Positions 1 through 8,656 of a stretch of 64,000 nucleotides of DNA are shown in pieces. The stretch's first letter is position 1. Each line of letters starts with the position of its first letter. The position numbers were made by a program, and so were the translations under genes. The notes beneath the pieces are model-generated. The model saw nothing but the letters and a program-made list of their open reading frames with translations, was not told the DNA's origin and did not search any database. Origin of the DNA: Bacillota bacterium (lineage in GTDB: Bacteria > Bacillota_C > Negativicutes > CTSoil-072); the NCBI GenBank assembly GCA_017861495.1, contig JAGFXW010000001.1, positions 1 through 64,000 on the forward strand. The letters run 5' to 3'.

Positions 1-65
1 GAGTTTTTCAAGTGAGTCGAAAAACTCTAAAGTTTGATTTAGAGTAATTATCCCATGCGGGATCG

Positions 66-410
66 GTGAATTCTATCCACGTTCTTATTATGCGCTTACG
101 AAAGGTTACAAAAGACGGTTTTGTCAGTTTTGACGGAGCGAAATACGGTATACCCTGGCAGTACAGCGGACGCGAGGTCCGAGTGCGAGTGTGTGGCGAT
201 TGGTTCGAAGCCTATGACGGTGAAGTTCGGATCGCGCATCATAAAGTGGAATACACTTCCGGAAAAATTGTCTGGTTGCCAGGCCAGTATGAAGGTCTTG
301 CGGAGAGAAATGGGATTGCAACACCTTTTTCCTATGCCAGGCAAGTGGAGCCATCCTCTGTTGAAGTCCGTCCACTCAGCATCTATGATCAAATGACTGG
401 GGTGATGTAG
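66..410 (+). pseudogene. 3' remnant of IS21-family transposase (IstA C-terminus)
   Basis: The translated stretch from about residue 12 (LRKVTKDGFVSFDGAKYG, then PWQYSGREVRV) matches the C-terminal Mu-type/SH3-like domain of IS21 IstA transposases. The catalytic DDE core and DNA-binding part are missing: an in-frame stop lies near base 45, so the fragment cannot extend left. The stop codon touches the ATG of the next reading frame at 411, the usual istA-istB arrangement. This is a dead remnant. Frame and gene order are seen directly; the family call comes from recognised sequence. Confidence 0.75.
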
Positions 411-608
411 ATGCTGGAATTGGAACATACCCTTGAAATCCTTGGAGAAATGGGACTGAATACAGCAGCTAAGCTTCTTGAGGCACGAATGGAAGACGCC
501 GTGCAAGGAAAAGTGACGTACTTATCGTTCCTTTTGGGCCTGCTCGACGTGGAAAAACAAGAAAGAAAGCGCCGTAAGGAGAAAACTATCCATCAGCCTC
601 CAATGTGA
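411..608 (+). pseudogene. 5' remnant of IS21 helper ATPase istB
   Basis: This fragment follows the IstA remnant with no gap and carries an IstB-like N-terminus (helices around EILGEMGLNTAAKLLEARM, then LSFLLGLLDVEKQERKRRKEKT). IstB is normally about 250 residues with a AAA+ ATPase domain. Here only about 58 residues remain before the sequence switches, near base 585, to an unrelated IS3 transposase in another frame. The Walker motifs are absent, so it cannot work as a transposition helper. Confidence 0.7.
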
Positions 609-1129
609 TTGAACGTGACTTCCATGCGAATTTGCCAAACGTTAAATGGCTCACTGATCTTACGGAATTTCATATTCCGGCAGGCAAAATCTATCTTTCT
701 CCAATCGTTGATTGTTTCGACGGTTTTTTGACGAGTTGGACAATAGGAACAAGCCCAGATGCAGAGTTGGTAAACAGCATGCTTGATGGCGCTACTGCAA
801 CTCTCAAACCGACTGAACACCCAATCGTCCATTCAGACAGAGGAGATCATTATCGTTGGCCGGGGTGGATTGACCAGATGAAAGAGGCTGGCCTTACAAG
901 ATCTATGTCCAAAAAGGGTTGCTCTCCGGATAATGCTGCATGCGAGGGAGTATTTGGAAGAATTAAGAATGAAATGTTCTACAAAAGGTCTTGGGCTGGA
1001 GTTAGCATAGATCAGTTCATTGATATTCTTGATAAATATCTACACTGGTATAATGAGAAGAGAATAAAAATGTCACTGGGTGCAATGAGTCCGCTAGAAT
1101 ATAGGAAGAGCTTGAATTTGGCTGCTTAA
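605..1129 (+). pseudogene. C-terminal part of an IS3-family OrfB transposase (DDE integrase)
   Basis: The product resembles the retroviral-integrase-like catalytic domain of IS3-group OrfB: PNVKWLTDLTEF (first Asp), IVHSDRGDHY (second Asp) and the late region EGVFGRIKNEMFY with its catalytic Glu, followed by YLHWYNEKRIKMSLGAMSPLEYR. The homology begins a few codons upstream of the apparent GTG, at the junction with the istB fragment, and the N-terminal HTH_21 region is lost. The usual HSDRGxQY reads HSDRGDHY. No intact inverted repeats were found. Best read as an IS3 element broken by or into an IS21 remnant. Confidence 0.75.
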
Positions 1130-1252
1130 ACAGTCCAAAAAAACGTCCGCACCTCCTTCGGTCAAATTCATTCCGGCGTTGACAAAGGCGCTATCACCCA
1201 CAACTTATTTTAAAAATTACTCATAAACCGAAACAAATAAGACAACACTCCA

Positions 1253-2503
1253 TCAATGGACATCATTTGAAATTACATTCGCTTTATCAATATTATCTAT
1301 ATAAATAATTCTACGCATGGCTAAGATAAAAACCGCCAAAATTACTAAGGGTGCAATTTGAATTCTTGTATACATAACAAGTGGCCAATTTAATAGAGGC
1401 ATAATCCATAGAAGAGCAAGCGCCACTTTTTCACCTTTTAGCCATCCTAAAGTAATTCCTTCATAAGTATACAAGACAAACGGCAATGCAATAATTGCGA
1501 GATCATACTGATTAACATATGGCGTAAAAAGAAATGTTCCCGTTCCCACCAGTACAGTAATCATAGGAGTATTCGTTCGTTCTATCCGCACACATATATA
1601 GATAATAGAGATGACAATTATTGAGGCTCCAATTCCTTGAACGAAAAATGCAGTGTTGATTTCAAAATACAAAAGGCGCGTAAAAGCATACAAAGATGGA
1701 TGAATGGCATTAAAATGATGCCACCCGGATTTTAAGACAATATCAACACATACTTCGATACTATTCAGGTAAACAACCCAAGTTTTTAAACCAAATAAAA
1801 GCCAAGATAAAGTGATTTGGGTACCAACAACAATACTTGCTGTGCTTATTGTTTTATACTTTTTAGTTAGTAATAACACGAGGAACCATAAAACTGCAAA
1901 TTGCGGTTTATAGCATAACAATCCCGCAAAAATCCCGGAGACATAAGGTCGACGATTTATAAAATAGTAACTAAGAGCTAATAAAACAGTAGTGAAAGCG
2001 CCGTTTTGCCCAAAAAACACGTTCATCAACAATCCCGGAAATCCTATAATTACAAACGGCATTTTTTTTATTGGGGCTATTCGGTACAATATATATGTAT
2101 AGGCAATACTAGTCGTAACCATCCAAATATATAAGCTTATTTGATAAGGAAAAAGTGTAAAAGGTACAAAAAGCAATAATGTTGTTGGTGGATAAAACCA
2201 TCCAAGTCCGAAGCAGTCGTTCAATGGTCTATTTAATGTTATCTCCATATAATGGAGTATCGTGTCCATATCATAAACAGATTCAGGGAACCCTAAGACA
2301 GCTAAGGTAGTTGCGACGTATTGTATGCAAAAGTCTAATGGACTGCCATTTGTCTGTGAAATCTTCAATTTAGTATACACAATTGGAAAAAGCATTCCAA
2401 AAATGATTAATGGTATAAAATATAATAACCGTTCCATACAAGAGAAATCACGGTAAAAATCCATCTGCTCTCTAATAAGCTTTTCTATACGAGACACGCT
2501 CAA
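1253..2503 (-). CDS. GT87-family (DUF2029) polytopic glycosyltransferase
   Basis: About 416 residues with some ten hydrophobic segments. The block FPGLLMNVFFGQNGAF followed by GIFAGLLCYKPQFA is typical of GT87/DUF2029 mannosyltransferase-like GT-C enzymes, which use polyprenyl-phosphate sugars on the outer face of the membrane. The start is a TTG after AAGGGG; an in-frame GTG two codons later is an alternative. It is the last gene of the pilus/glycosylation run and stops 30 bp downstream of the STT3-like gene. Very AT-rich. The sugar and acceptor cannot be read from the sequence; a role in finishing a glycan for surface protein modification is inferred. Confidence 0.75.
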   Translation of the reverse strand: MSVSRIEKLIREQMDFYRDFSCMERLLYFIPLIIFGMLFPIVYTKLKISQTNGSPLDFCIQYVATTLAVLGFPESVYDMDTILHYMEITLNRPLNDCFGLGWFYPPTTLLLFVPFTLFPYQISLYIWMVTTSIAYTYILYRIAPIKKMPFVIIGFPGLLMNVFFGQNGAFTTVLLALSYYFINRRPYVSGIFAGLLCYKPQFAVLWFLVLLLTKKYKTISTASIVVGTQITLSWLLFGLKTWVVYLNSIEVCVDIVLKSGWHHFNAIHPSLYAFTRLLYFEINTAFFVQGIGASIIVISIIYICVRIERTNTPMITVLVGTGTFLFTPYVNQYDLAIIALPFVLYTYEGITLGWLKGEKVALALLWIMPLLNWPLVMYTRIQIAPLVILAVFILAMRRIIYIDNIDKANVISNDVH

Positions 2504-2533
2504 TCAATCCCCTTTAGAGTCAGGTTGAACACT

Positions 2534-4327
2534 TTATTGCTCTACTTCAAAAACCAGCCACCCTGTTTCTATGTTTTCTGGCAATGCCACTGGACGCAGC
2601 CATATAGGATACCGTTTGTCTACTAAACGATTATAAAATATGTCATCATTTTTTTGTTCCGAAATCAAATGATATTCCGGGCTTTTAGGATCATCCGGAT
2701 ATAAAATAATTAAATCGACCTTTCTCTCTCTCAAAAGTGCATGGGCTTCTTCATTGGTCGCTGCTGCCATTACATGGTGTAAATATAATATTCCCGAACT
2801 ACGATGGTAAGGAGTCGCAATCACCTGATGTTTGGTTTCATATATCATTTGAGCCCCAAAATATATGCCAGTAAGAATAGTCTGCGATTCGTTTCGCTGA
2901 TCTAAAAATTGGTTGAGAATGTGCTGTGGCGGTGCTGGTAACGTCCTCGAATTGTCAGCCGTTCCAAAAACAGAAATTAGACCGATTGTTGTTAAAATTG
3001 GTCCAAAAGTTAATGTAATAATAACAAGGATACGCATAAGACTTTTCTTTAAGGGATTTTGCATCTGCTTAATTTTTGCAAAACTAAAATTCAAGACAAA
3101 GAGTAGGGGAAATACCATCAGCACCTGCGCATAAGGAATAAAACGGCATTGATAAAATGTCAACCCACCAAAGAAAAGTATGCTTAAATTTAAAAAGACC
3201 CAGTGAGCTTCAACCTTATTCAGTTTGAAAAACGGAAATAGAATGTATGGTAATATTAAAAATAGGGTAACTAGTAACATACTCATTGCAGCTTCATTGT
3301 TATATATCGGCATGGCTTCATATATCTTTGACAACCATACAGTAACTACTAGAGGATCCACCATTCCATACGGCCCTTTTGCTAAGTCTGGAAAAACAAG
3401 TGCAAGCCCTGCCAAGACAAGCATTGGACCTAAAACTGCTCCCACAAAACGTCTACTTTTATCTTGCCTTAATTGTGGTGTAATAAAACGCACAGTTCCC
3501 CATAGAGCAAAAAATAAAACGACATGGACAAGAGATACTTTATCATATTCAATCACAGTTATTTTTCTGAATGAATGTTCCATCAACACAAATACTACTG
3601 TACCTAAACTTATTGACAACAAGAAGTCTTGAGTAGCCTTAAGAAATTGCTTGTCTTTCCATATCCACAATATCAGCATGGTGCTACAAACCAGTACTAC
3701 GAATGTCAACATTTCCATGCTCACCCATATTGCCACTGCTGCAATTAATCCGCCAACATAAGTATACCGTCTCTCATCAGTATCCAGAACACGCAATATA
3801 AACCCAATCATTAGGATAAACAAGAATAACAATAAACTATGGTGATCAGGTCTACCGAATTCATAAGAAAATAATGCAATAATTTGTCCAAAAAAAATGA
3901 GCCCTGACCATATCGCAGCCTCTTGATCTACCAATGCCCGAACAGCCCAATAAAGTGCAAATATACTGCAAATTAGCAATACCGGACTGATTAACACTCC
4001 CCACCAAAATAATGCTGTAGAAAAAGGGACGAAAAAAGAACCAACATACGCCCCTGCTAGTAATAGAATATCTAGTAAGCGGGACCAGTGTAATGTTTCG
4101 CCATAGGGTACATTACTGCGATAAATGGTATTGTCAAGCCAGGATCCAGTATTATAAAGCTGTTGCGCCCTTATAAGCCGCATGTAGCAATCCGAATCGA
4201 ACAATACAGGGTGACTTATGTCATTGCTCTTCAAAAAATATATCCATAAACAAACAGTCACTATTATCGCTGACAATAGTACTATAAATAAACTTTTCCC
4301 ATTTTTCCTCCGTCCGGATTGCACCAT
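2534..4327 (-). CDS. STT3-like GT-C membrane oligosaccharyltransferase homolog (copy 1)
   Basis: A 597-residue polytopic protein. Near the N-terminus it has the GT-C acidic motif FDSDCYMRL (D44, D46), then NVPYGETLHWSRLLD, and GRPDHHSLLL with DHH at 161-163, all in the order expected of bacterial STT3-like proteins. The C-terminal soluble part has IYETKHQVIATPYHR, in the place where STT3 enzymes carry WWDYG; that signature is degenerate here. It is similar along its whole length to the gene at 11245-13047. The ATG follows GGAGATTAA. It sits between glf and the GT87 gene. Protein glycan transfer is a good hypothesis; a polyprenyl-linked sugar transferase is the alternative. Confidence 0.7.
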   Translation of the reverse strand: MVQSGRRKNGKSLFIVLLSAIIVTVCLWIYFLKSNDISHPVLFDSDCYMRLIRAQQLYNTGSWLDNTIYRSNVPYGETLHWSRLLDILLLAGAYVGSFFVPFSTALFWWGVLISPVLLICSIFALYWAVRALVDQEAAIWSGLIFFGQIIALFSYEFGRPDHHSLLLFLFILMIGFILRVLDTDERRYTYVGGLIAAVAIWVSMEMLTFVVLVCSTMLILWIWKDKQFLKATQDFLLSISLGTVVFVLMEHSFRKITVIEYDKVSLVHVVLFFALWGTVRFITPQLRQDKSRRFVGAVLGPMLVLAGLALVFPDLAKGPYGMVDPLVVTVWLSKIYEAMPIYNNEAAMSMLLVTLFLILPYILFPFFKLNKVEAHWVFLNLSILFFGGLTFYQCRFIPYAQVLMVFPLLFVLNFSFAKIKQMQNPLKKSLMRILVIITLTFGPILTTIGLISVFGTADNSRTLPAPPQHILNQFLDQRNESQTILTGIYFGAQMIYETKHQVIATPYHRSSGILYLHHVMAAATNEEAHALLRERKVDLIILYPDDPKSPEYHLISEQKNDDIFYNRLVDKRYPIWLRPVALPENIETGWLVFEVEQ

Positions 4328-4396
4328 ATAAATTAATCTCCCTTAAAGCCCTTCTCTTTATTATCCCTGCTAAGAAAAACAAATCACTAAATAACC

Positions 4397-5503
4397 CTAT
4401 TTATCTGCCAAACTCTCAATTAACATCAAGGCCCGTTCAATAACCTGATCCATATCATAATATTTGTATTCTGCCAATCTACCGCCAAATATTATCTTTG
4501 TTTCCTGCCTGGCTTTTTTCGCATATTTATTATAACAATTTTGATTTTTCTCGTCATTAACTGGATAATACGGTTCATTGCCCTTGTGCCACTCAACGGG
4601 ATATTCTTTGGTTATCACTGTTTTAGGTTGCTTACCATATTCAAAATGTTTATGTTCAATGATCCTGGTAAACGGAATTGAACGTTCCGTATAATTTACT
4701 ACTGCATTGCCCTGATAATTTTCTAAATCCAACAGTTCATCTTCAAAATACAAACTGCGATATTCTAATTGTCCAAATTCATAATCATAAAATTCGTCTA
4801 TCATGCCCGTAAATAAAATTTTATCTGCTTTATGATACCAAAACTCACGATCAGAAAAAAAATCTTTAGTTAAATGTACCTCTACTTCTGCCAAAAGTTT
4901 TTCTATCAAGCAGTTATAACCATTTACCGGAACACCCTGATATTTATCATTAAAATAATTGTTATCATAGGTAAACCGCACTGGTAATCGGCGAATAATA
5001 AATGCCGGTAATTCCGTTGCACTACGCTCCCATTGTTTTTCTGTGTAGCCCTTAATCAGTTTGTAATATATATCTGGTCCAACTAATTTTAGTGCTTGTT
5101 CTTCTAAATTTTTAGGTATTTCTATGTTATATTGCTTTATTTGTTCAGCTATTTTATCTTTAACTTCTCTTGGGGTTTTTAGCTTCCACAATTGATAAAA
5201 GGTATTCATATTAAATGGTAAATTATATAGTTCATCCTTGTATACAGCAATTGGCGAATTGATATACCCATTAAATTCAATAAACGAATTCACATAATCC
5301 CATATTTTTTTATTGTTGGTATGAAAAATATGGGCTCCATATCTATGCACATTAATATCTTCTATTTTTTCACAATATAAATTCCCACCAACATGCTGAC
5401 GCCGATCGATCACTATGCACTTTTTTCGCCTTAAGCTCATTTCATGCGCAAATATCGATCCAAAGAGACCTGCTCCAACAATCAACCAGTCGCATTTTTC
5501 CAT
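4397..5503 (-). CDS. glf: UDP-galactopyranose mutase
   Basis: This flavoenzyme converts UDP-galactopyranose to UDP-galactofuranose. The 368 residues fit the family length. The N-terminal FAD-binding GAGLFGS (G10-G15), the following IDRRQHVGGNLY, and RYGAHIFHTNNKKIW are hallmarks of Glf. The C-terminal FGGRLAEYKYYDMDQVI is the conserved flavin-contacting end. The ATG follows a TGAGGT ribosome site. It lies between the GT39 and STT3-like genes, so galactofuranose is probably part of the glycan assembled by this module. The cytoplasmic location is known for the family; the glycan link is inferred. Notably AT-rich compared with genes right of 23 kb. Confidence 0.95.
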   Translation of the reverse strand: MEKCDWLIVGAGLFGSIFAHEMSLRRKKCIVIDRRQHVGGNLYCEKIEDINVHRYGAHIFHTNNKKIWDYVNSFIEFNGYINSPIAVYKDELYNLPFNMNTFYQLWKLKTPREVKDKIAEQIKQYNIEIPKNLEEQALKLVGPDIYYKLIKGYTEKQWERSATELPAFIIRRLPVRFTYDNNYFNDKYQGVPVNGYNCLIEKLLAEVEVHLTKDFFSDREFWYHKADKILFTGMIDEFYDYEFGQLEYRSLYFEDELLDLENYQGNAVVNYTERSIPFTRIIEHKHFEYGKQPKTVITKEYPVEWHKGNEPYYPVNDEKNQNCYNKYAKKARQETKIIFGGRLAEYKYYDMDQVIERALMLIESLADK

Positions 5504-5593
5504 GTAATGTACCTCATTTCATTGTTAACACATACCATTAATTCAATAAACTACTGCCTTGCATACATAGTGTTTAAAATGCAAAAACTAAAC

Positions 5594-7135
5594 TCAATGT
5601 ATATTTTTCCGTGTGTATATTGTATAACCCAACACCTGTTGTTGTTCATAATTACTACGGATGTAGGCGGTTATTTCATAAATTTTTTGTGGAGTTTTGA
5701 TTGGTCTGTAATTTTTTTTCCCCTCTGTATCATCAGATATGGATGGGATAATCCTGCCCATGTCAGTATTTATATTTTCAATTATGAGTGCCGGAGGATT
5801 GGCTTTAATATCTTCAAAGAATTCGCTTAGCATTTTCTCGGTATCGACTCCTGTAGTGTACGCCTCTGCGTAAAGTGGCAGTTGGTAAAAATACTTACTT
5901 GGTGAACTCCTTTTTGAGAGAAAGTTAAATGTTGCTGAAGGCCCCCATTCTACAACATATTCTTCTGGTAATGTAGCCGATTGTATATATTTACAAATTT
6001 CGATCATAGGTTTTCTCTCTATTATCTCCATCGACATGAAATATTCATGATATTTAATCGAAGAAACCAATGACAAGAGAAAACAACCTAATAAAATGCC
6101 CTTACCAACCCGTTCTACACCAGTTTTATTTAACAAATATTCAATTAACCCTGCAGCAAGGACCATAGCGCTTATCAGCCAAGTGGTAAAATAATGAGAG
6201 TACACCCTACCGGAAATAGAAGATAAAATGATTTCCACAGGAAACGCTATCGTAGCAATAATTAATAACCTATTCCTATCCAATCTCTTAGAGAGCAGAA
6301 CACTACACCAACACCAAACGCTTAATACTGCTAACGCGTTCACCCATATAAATCCGAAAGCAATAGCTCTGATTCTACTGAAGATTGATATTTCTAAGCC
6401 TCTTGAATATGCAATATTGAAGAAAAAAACTTGTTCCCATAAACTTTGCAATGCATCATTAAGATAAAAATACATCAAAATGGGTATCAAGACAGTCAAA
6501 AATCCGGCTAATATAGGAATTACTTTCCCACATAAAGCTATCGGATCTTTGTTTTTCCACCCTTCATAAAAAGAGAAAATAAATATTGCTATAAAAATTC
6601 CGATTAAATTAGGCCGCAATAAGAAACATACCGAGGCTAAACACCCAATTATAAACAGATCTATTTTTTGTATTCGAGGCTTGGTTATAATATATAAAGA
6701 TATGGCCTGTGGCACTAATGCGTACTCCTCTGTAAAATTACCTCCGTCGTCGAAAACGATGAGAGTAGTCATGAGTCCTAAAATAATCACTAGAACCGAG
6801 GGAACGAATCCATACGTCTTTTTAATCAGTCCATGAGTAATCCGAAAAAAAACAAATAATAAGAATACTCGAATCAGCCAGATACCCCAAAGAGTATGAT
6901 TGCCTATGAATAGTCCGAAAGCATTAATAAAATATATAACAGGACCCTTATGATCCCAAAAATCCCGATAAGGTACTTGACCTTTAAGAATATGCTCACC
7001 AGCATAAAGAAAAACACCTTGATCCTGAGCTGGCACTTCGTAAATAAATGGAACAGTTGGTAATAATACAAATACGACCATTAATAATAGAAGTATATTA
7101 AACCATCGTTCAACGGAACTATAGTCTTTTTCCAT
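5594..7135 (-). CDS. GT39/PMT-like membrane glycosyltransferase
   Basis: A 513-residue GT-C type protein with many membrane segments. The first extracytoplasmic loop carries DQGVFLYAGEHILKGQ and PYRDFWDHKGPVIYFI, the standard pattern of GT39-like (PMT_2/ArnT superfamily) enzymes that take sugars from polyprenyl phosphates. The ATG follows GTAGGAGAATATT. It lies 22 bp from the GT2 gene whose product could supply the polyprenyl-phosphate sugar. The exact donor and acceptor are unknown. Confidence 0.75.
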   Translation of the reverse strand: MEKDYSSVERWFNILLLLMVVFVLLPTVPFIYEVPAQDQGVFLYAGEHILKGQVPYRDFWDHKGPVIYFINAFGLFIGNHTLWGIWLIRVFLLFVFFRITHGLIKKTYGFVPSVLVIILGLMTTLIVFDDGGNFTEEYALVPQAISLYIITKPRIQKIDLFIIGCLASVCFLLRPNLIGIFIAIFIFSFYEGWKNKDPIALCGKVIPILAGFLTVLIPILMYFYLNDALQSLWEQVFFFNIAYSRGLEISIFSRIRAIAFGFIWVNALAVLSVWCWCSVLLSKRLDRNRLLIIATIAFPVEIILSSISGRVYSHYFTTWLISAMVLAAGLIEYLLNKTGVERVGKGILLGCFLLSLVSSIKYHEYFMSMEIIERKPMIEICKYIQSATLPEEYVVEWGPSATFNFLSKRSSPSKYFYQLPLYAEAYTTGVDTEKMLSEFFEDIKANPPALIIENINTDMGRIIPSISDDTEGKKNYRPIKTPQKIYEITAYIRSNYEQQQVLGYTIYTRKNIH

Positions 7136-7156
7136 TAAAATATTCTCCTACCTTAC

Positions 7157-7894
7157 TTAATTGTGATCAGCTTTTGAATTGGTAAACGCTTCGTTTGCCT
7201 TTAAAAATTCGCGGAAACTGTATACTGCTTTGTAACCGATCTGAACAATTCTTTTAATATTGATCGTGTTCTCACCCGCTTGCCTGGGTCTAAACGTTAT
7301 ATCAAACCATTTGACCGACTCACCCCGTTTAACCGATAATGTAGTAAGCAACACATTAGATAAAAAAAAGTCTTTGGGGATTACGTCAATATACGTCTTT
7401 AAATTTGCTGTTTTCATCAACCGATATGGTGTATTCGCATCTTGAACAATAATTCCAAAAATAGATCTAATAACCAATTTCAGTACTTTTGTGACCAACC
7501 TGCGGGATAAACCATCTTGACGACTCTGCCGATTTCCTATAATAAAATTATAGTCATTTCTCACATTCCAAAATTGCCAAAATTCATCTGGTAAAGTTTG
7601 TCTATCAGAATCAGTCTGAAAAACAAACTCCGCCCCTGCTTTAATCGCATACCGGTAACCGTACAAACAGCTTGAACCATGCCCACTGTTCACCTTATTC
7701 AAAACTATGAGCTGTGGACGATTATTTGTCATACTGTTTGCAATGCCAAACGTATTATCCGTACTCCCATCATTTATAATCACAAGCTTGCTATCAAAAG
7801 ATATCTCGGAAACTATGGGGTACCACTCATTAATGACATTAATAATATTTTCTGCTTCATTGTAAGCTGGAATTACAATATAAAGATTGTTCAT
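7157..7894 (-). CDS. GT2 polyprenyl-phosphate sugar synthase-like glycosyltransferase
   Basis: 245 residues of a GT-A fold: VIPAYNEAENI at the N-terminus, INDGSTDNT, and TDSDRQTLPDEF holding the DxD metal site. The family (DPM1/GtrB-like) transfers a sugar from a nucleotide sugar to polyprenyl phosphate at the inner membrane face. No C-terminal membrane helices are seen, unlike GtrB. Its ATG overlaps the stop of the GtrA gene upstream by four bases (ATGA), so the two are translationally coupled. A GtrA-GtrB-like pair feeding the GT-C enzymes downstream is the likely role. Confidence 0.8.
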   Translation of the reverse strand: MNNLYIVIPAYNEAENIINVINEWYPIVSEISFDSKLVIINDGSTDNTFGIANSMTNNRPQLIVLNKVNSGHGSSCLYGYRYAIKAGAEFVFQTDSDRQTLPDEFWQFWNVRNDYNFIIGNRQSRQDGLSRRLVTKVLKLVIRSIFGIIVQDANTPYRLMKTANLKTYIDVIPKDFFLSNVLLTTLSVKRGESVKWFDITFRPRQAGENTINIKRIVQIGYKAVYSFREFLKANEAFTNSKADHN

Positions 7895-8340
7895 ATGTCC
7901 TTCTCCCTATACCCTTTAAAAGTAATATATTTATTAAGGTAAAACTGGACCAACGGTACCGAAATAATGGTAGCAACTTTTGCGATAATAAGATTTATTT
8001 GAAGCATTTCAATCAATAGATATAAAGTTAAGATGCTTAATCCCATACCCAAAAGCCCGATTGAATAAAATTTTAGAAACCTACTTAAAAGATTGTTTTT
8101 AACCTTGAAATTAAATAAAACATTTAGTACAAAGTTATTAGTAAGACCTAAACTCACACTAATCACATTGGCAGAGATATAATTTATGCTCCATGTTTTT
8201 GTCAATAAAGCAAAAACAATAAAGTCCAAACTTGCACCTGTAACGCCAAGAATACCATATCGAATTAGGAAAATATTATCTCCTATTATCTTGCTAAGTA
8301 AGCCATATTTCATATTTTTGCATCCAATCCTCGAATTCAC
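7891..8340 (-). CDS. GtrA-family membrane protein
   Basis: A 149-residue protein with four predicted membrane helices and the GtrA pattern IRYGILGVTGASLDFIVF at the start of helix 1 and FYLNKYITFK at the end. GtrA proteins are thought to flip polyprenyl-phosphate-linked monosaccharides. The longest frame starts at a GTG; an ATG at 8313 (MKYGLLSKII) is the other candidate, and neither has a perfect ribosome site. It is coupled to the GT2 gene by an ATGA overlap. A long perfect palindrome (8358-8395) lies just upstream. Confidence 0.85.
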   Translation of the reverse strand: MNSRIGCKNMKYGLLSKIIGDNIFLIRYGILGVTGASLDFIVFALLTKTWSINYISANVISVSLGLTNNFVLNVLFNFKVKNNLLSRFLKFYSIGLLGMGLSILTLYLLIEMLQINLIIAKVATIISVPLVQFYLNKYITFKGYREKDI

Positions 8341-8357
8341 TGCATAAACGCTCCCAC

Positions 8358-8395
8358 GATCTAACTTTTTTATTGTACAATATAAAAGTTAGATC
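8358..8395. repeat. Long AT-rich palindrome with 12-bp perfect arms
   Basis: Arms GATCTAACTTTT and AAAAGTTAGATC are perfectly complementary. The centre TATTGTACAATA is itself self-complementary, so almost the whole 38 bp can fold back. It lies between the tadG-side genes and gtrA. It could act as a terminator, a processing site or a cruciform; no U-tract follows on the minus strand, so simple rho-independent termination is not clear. Confidence 0.6.
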
Positions 8396-8442
8396 ATAGG
8401 AGTATTACAAAATTAACCACTAGTACAAAGCTAAACTCTTCA

Positions 8443-8637
8443 TTACAAAAGGCCATTGCCAGCAATTCCAAAATCCCCTCGCGTATAGGTGACAAAATCA
8501 AGAGGGAAGGTTGGTGAATACTCACAATGACCTAATTTGATCATATCAGACAAGAGTTCTTTGAGAAACGGCTTAATGTTAGGCCCATCGGCAACTTTCA
8601 GCCCATTGCTGACTGTATTCTTTTTTAGCAACATCAC
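8443..8637 (-). CDS. Doubtful small reading frame after tadG
   Basis: A 64-codon frame with a GTG start and no clear ribosome site. It begins 20 bp after the TadG-like stop and in a different frame. The product (including KPFLKELLSDMIKLG and RGDFGIAGNG) matches no family I recognise. It might be a frameshifted tail of the TadG-like gene, a small separate protein, or noncoding. Listed because the 300-bp stretch between tadG and gtrA otherwise holds only the palindrome at 8358-8395. Confidence 0.2.
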   Translation of the reverse strand: MMLLKKNTVSNGLKVADGPNIKPFLKELLSDMIKLGHCEYSPTFPLDFVTYTRGDFGIAGNGLL

Positions 8638-8656
8638 CAGATTAATTATGGAATAT

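Noticed and set aside
605..1250. A complete IS3 element at the left edge
   Set aside because: The N-terminal part of OrfB and all of OrfA are missing and no matching inverted repeats were found.
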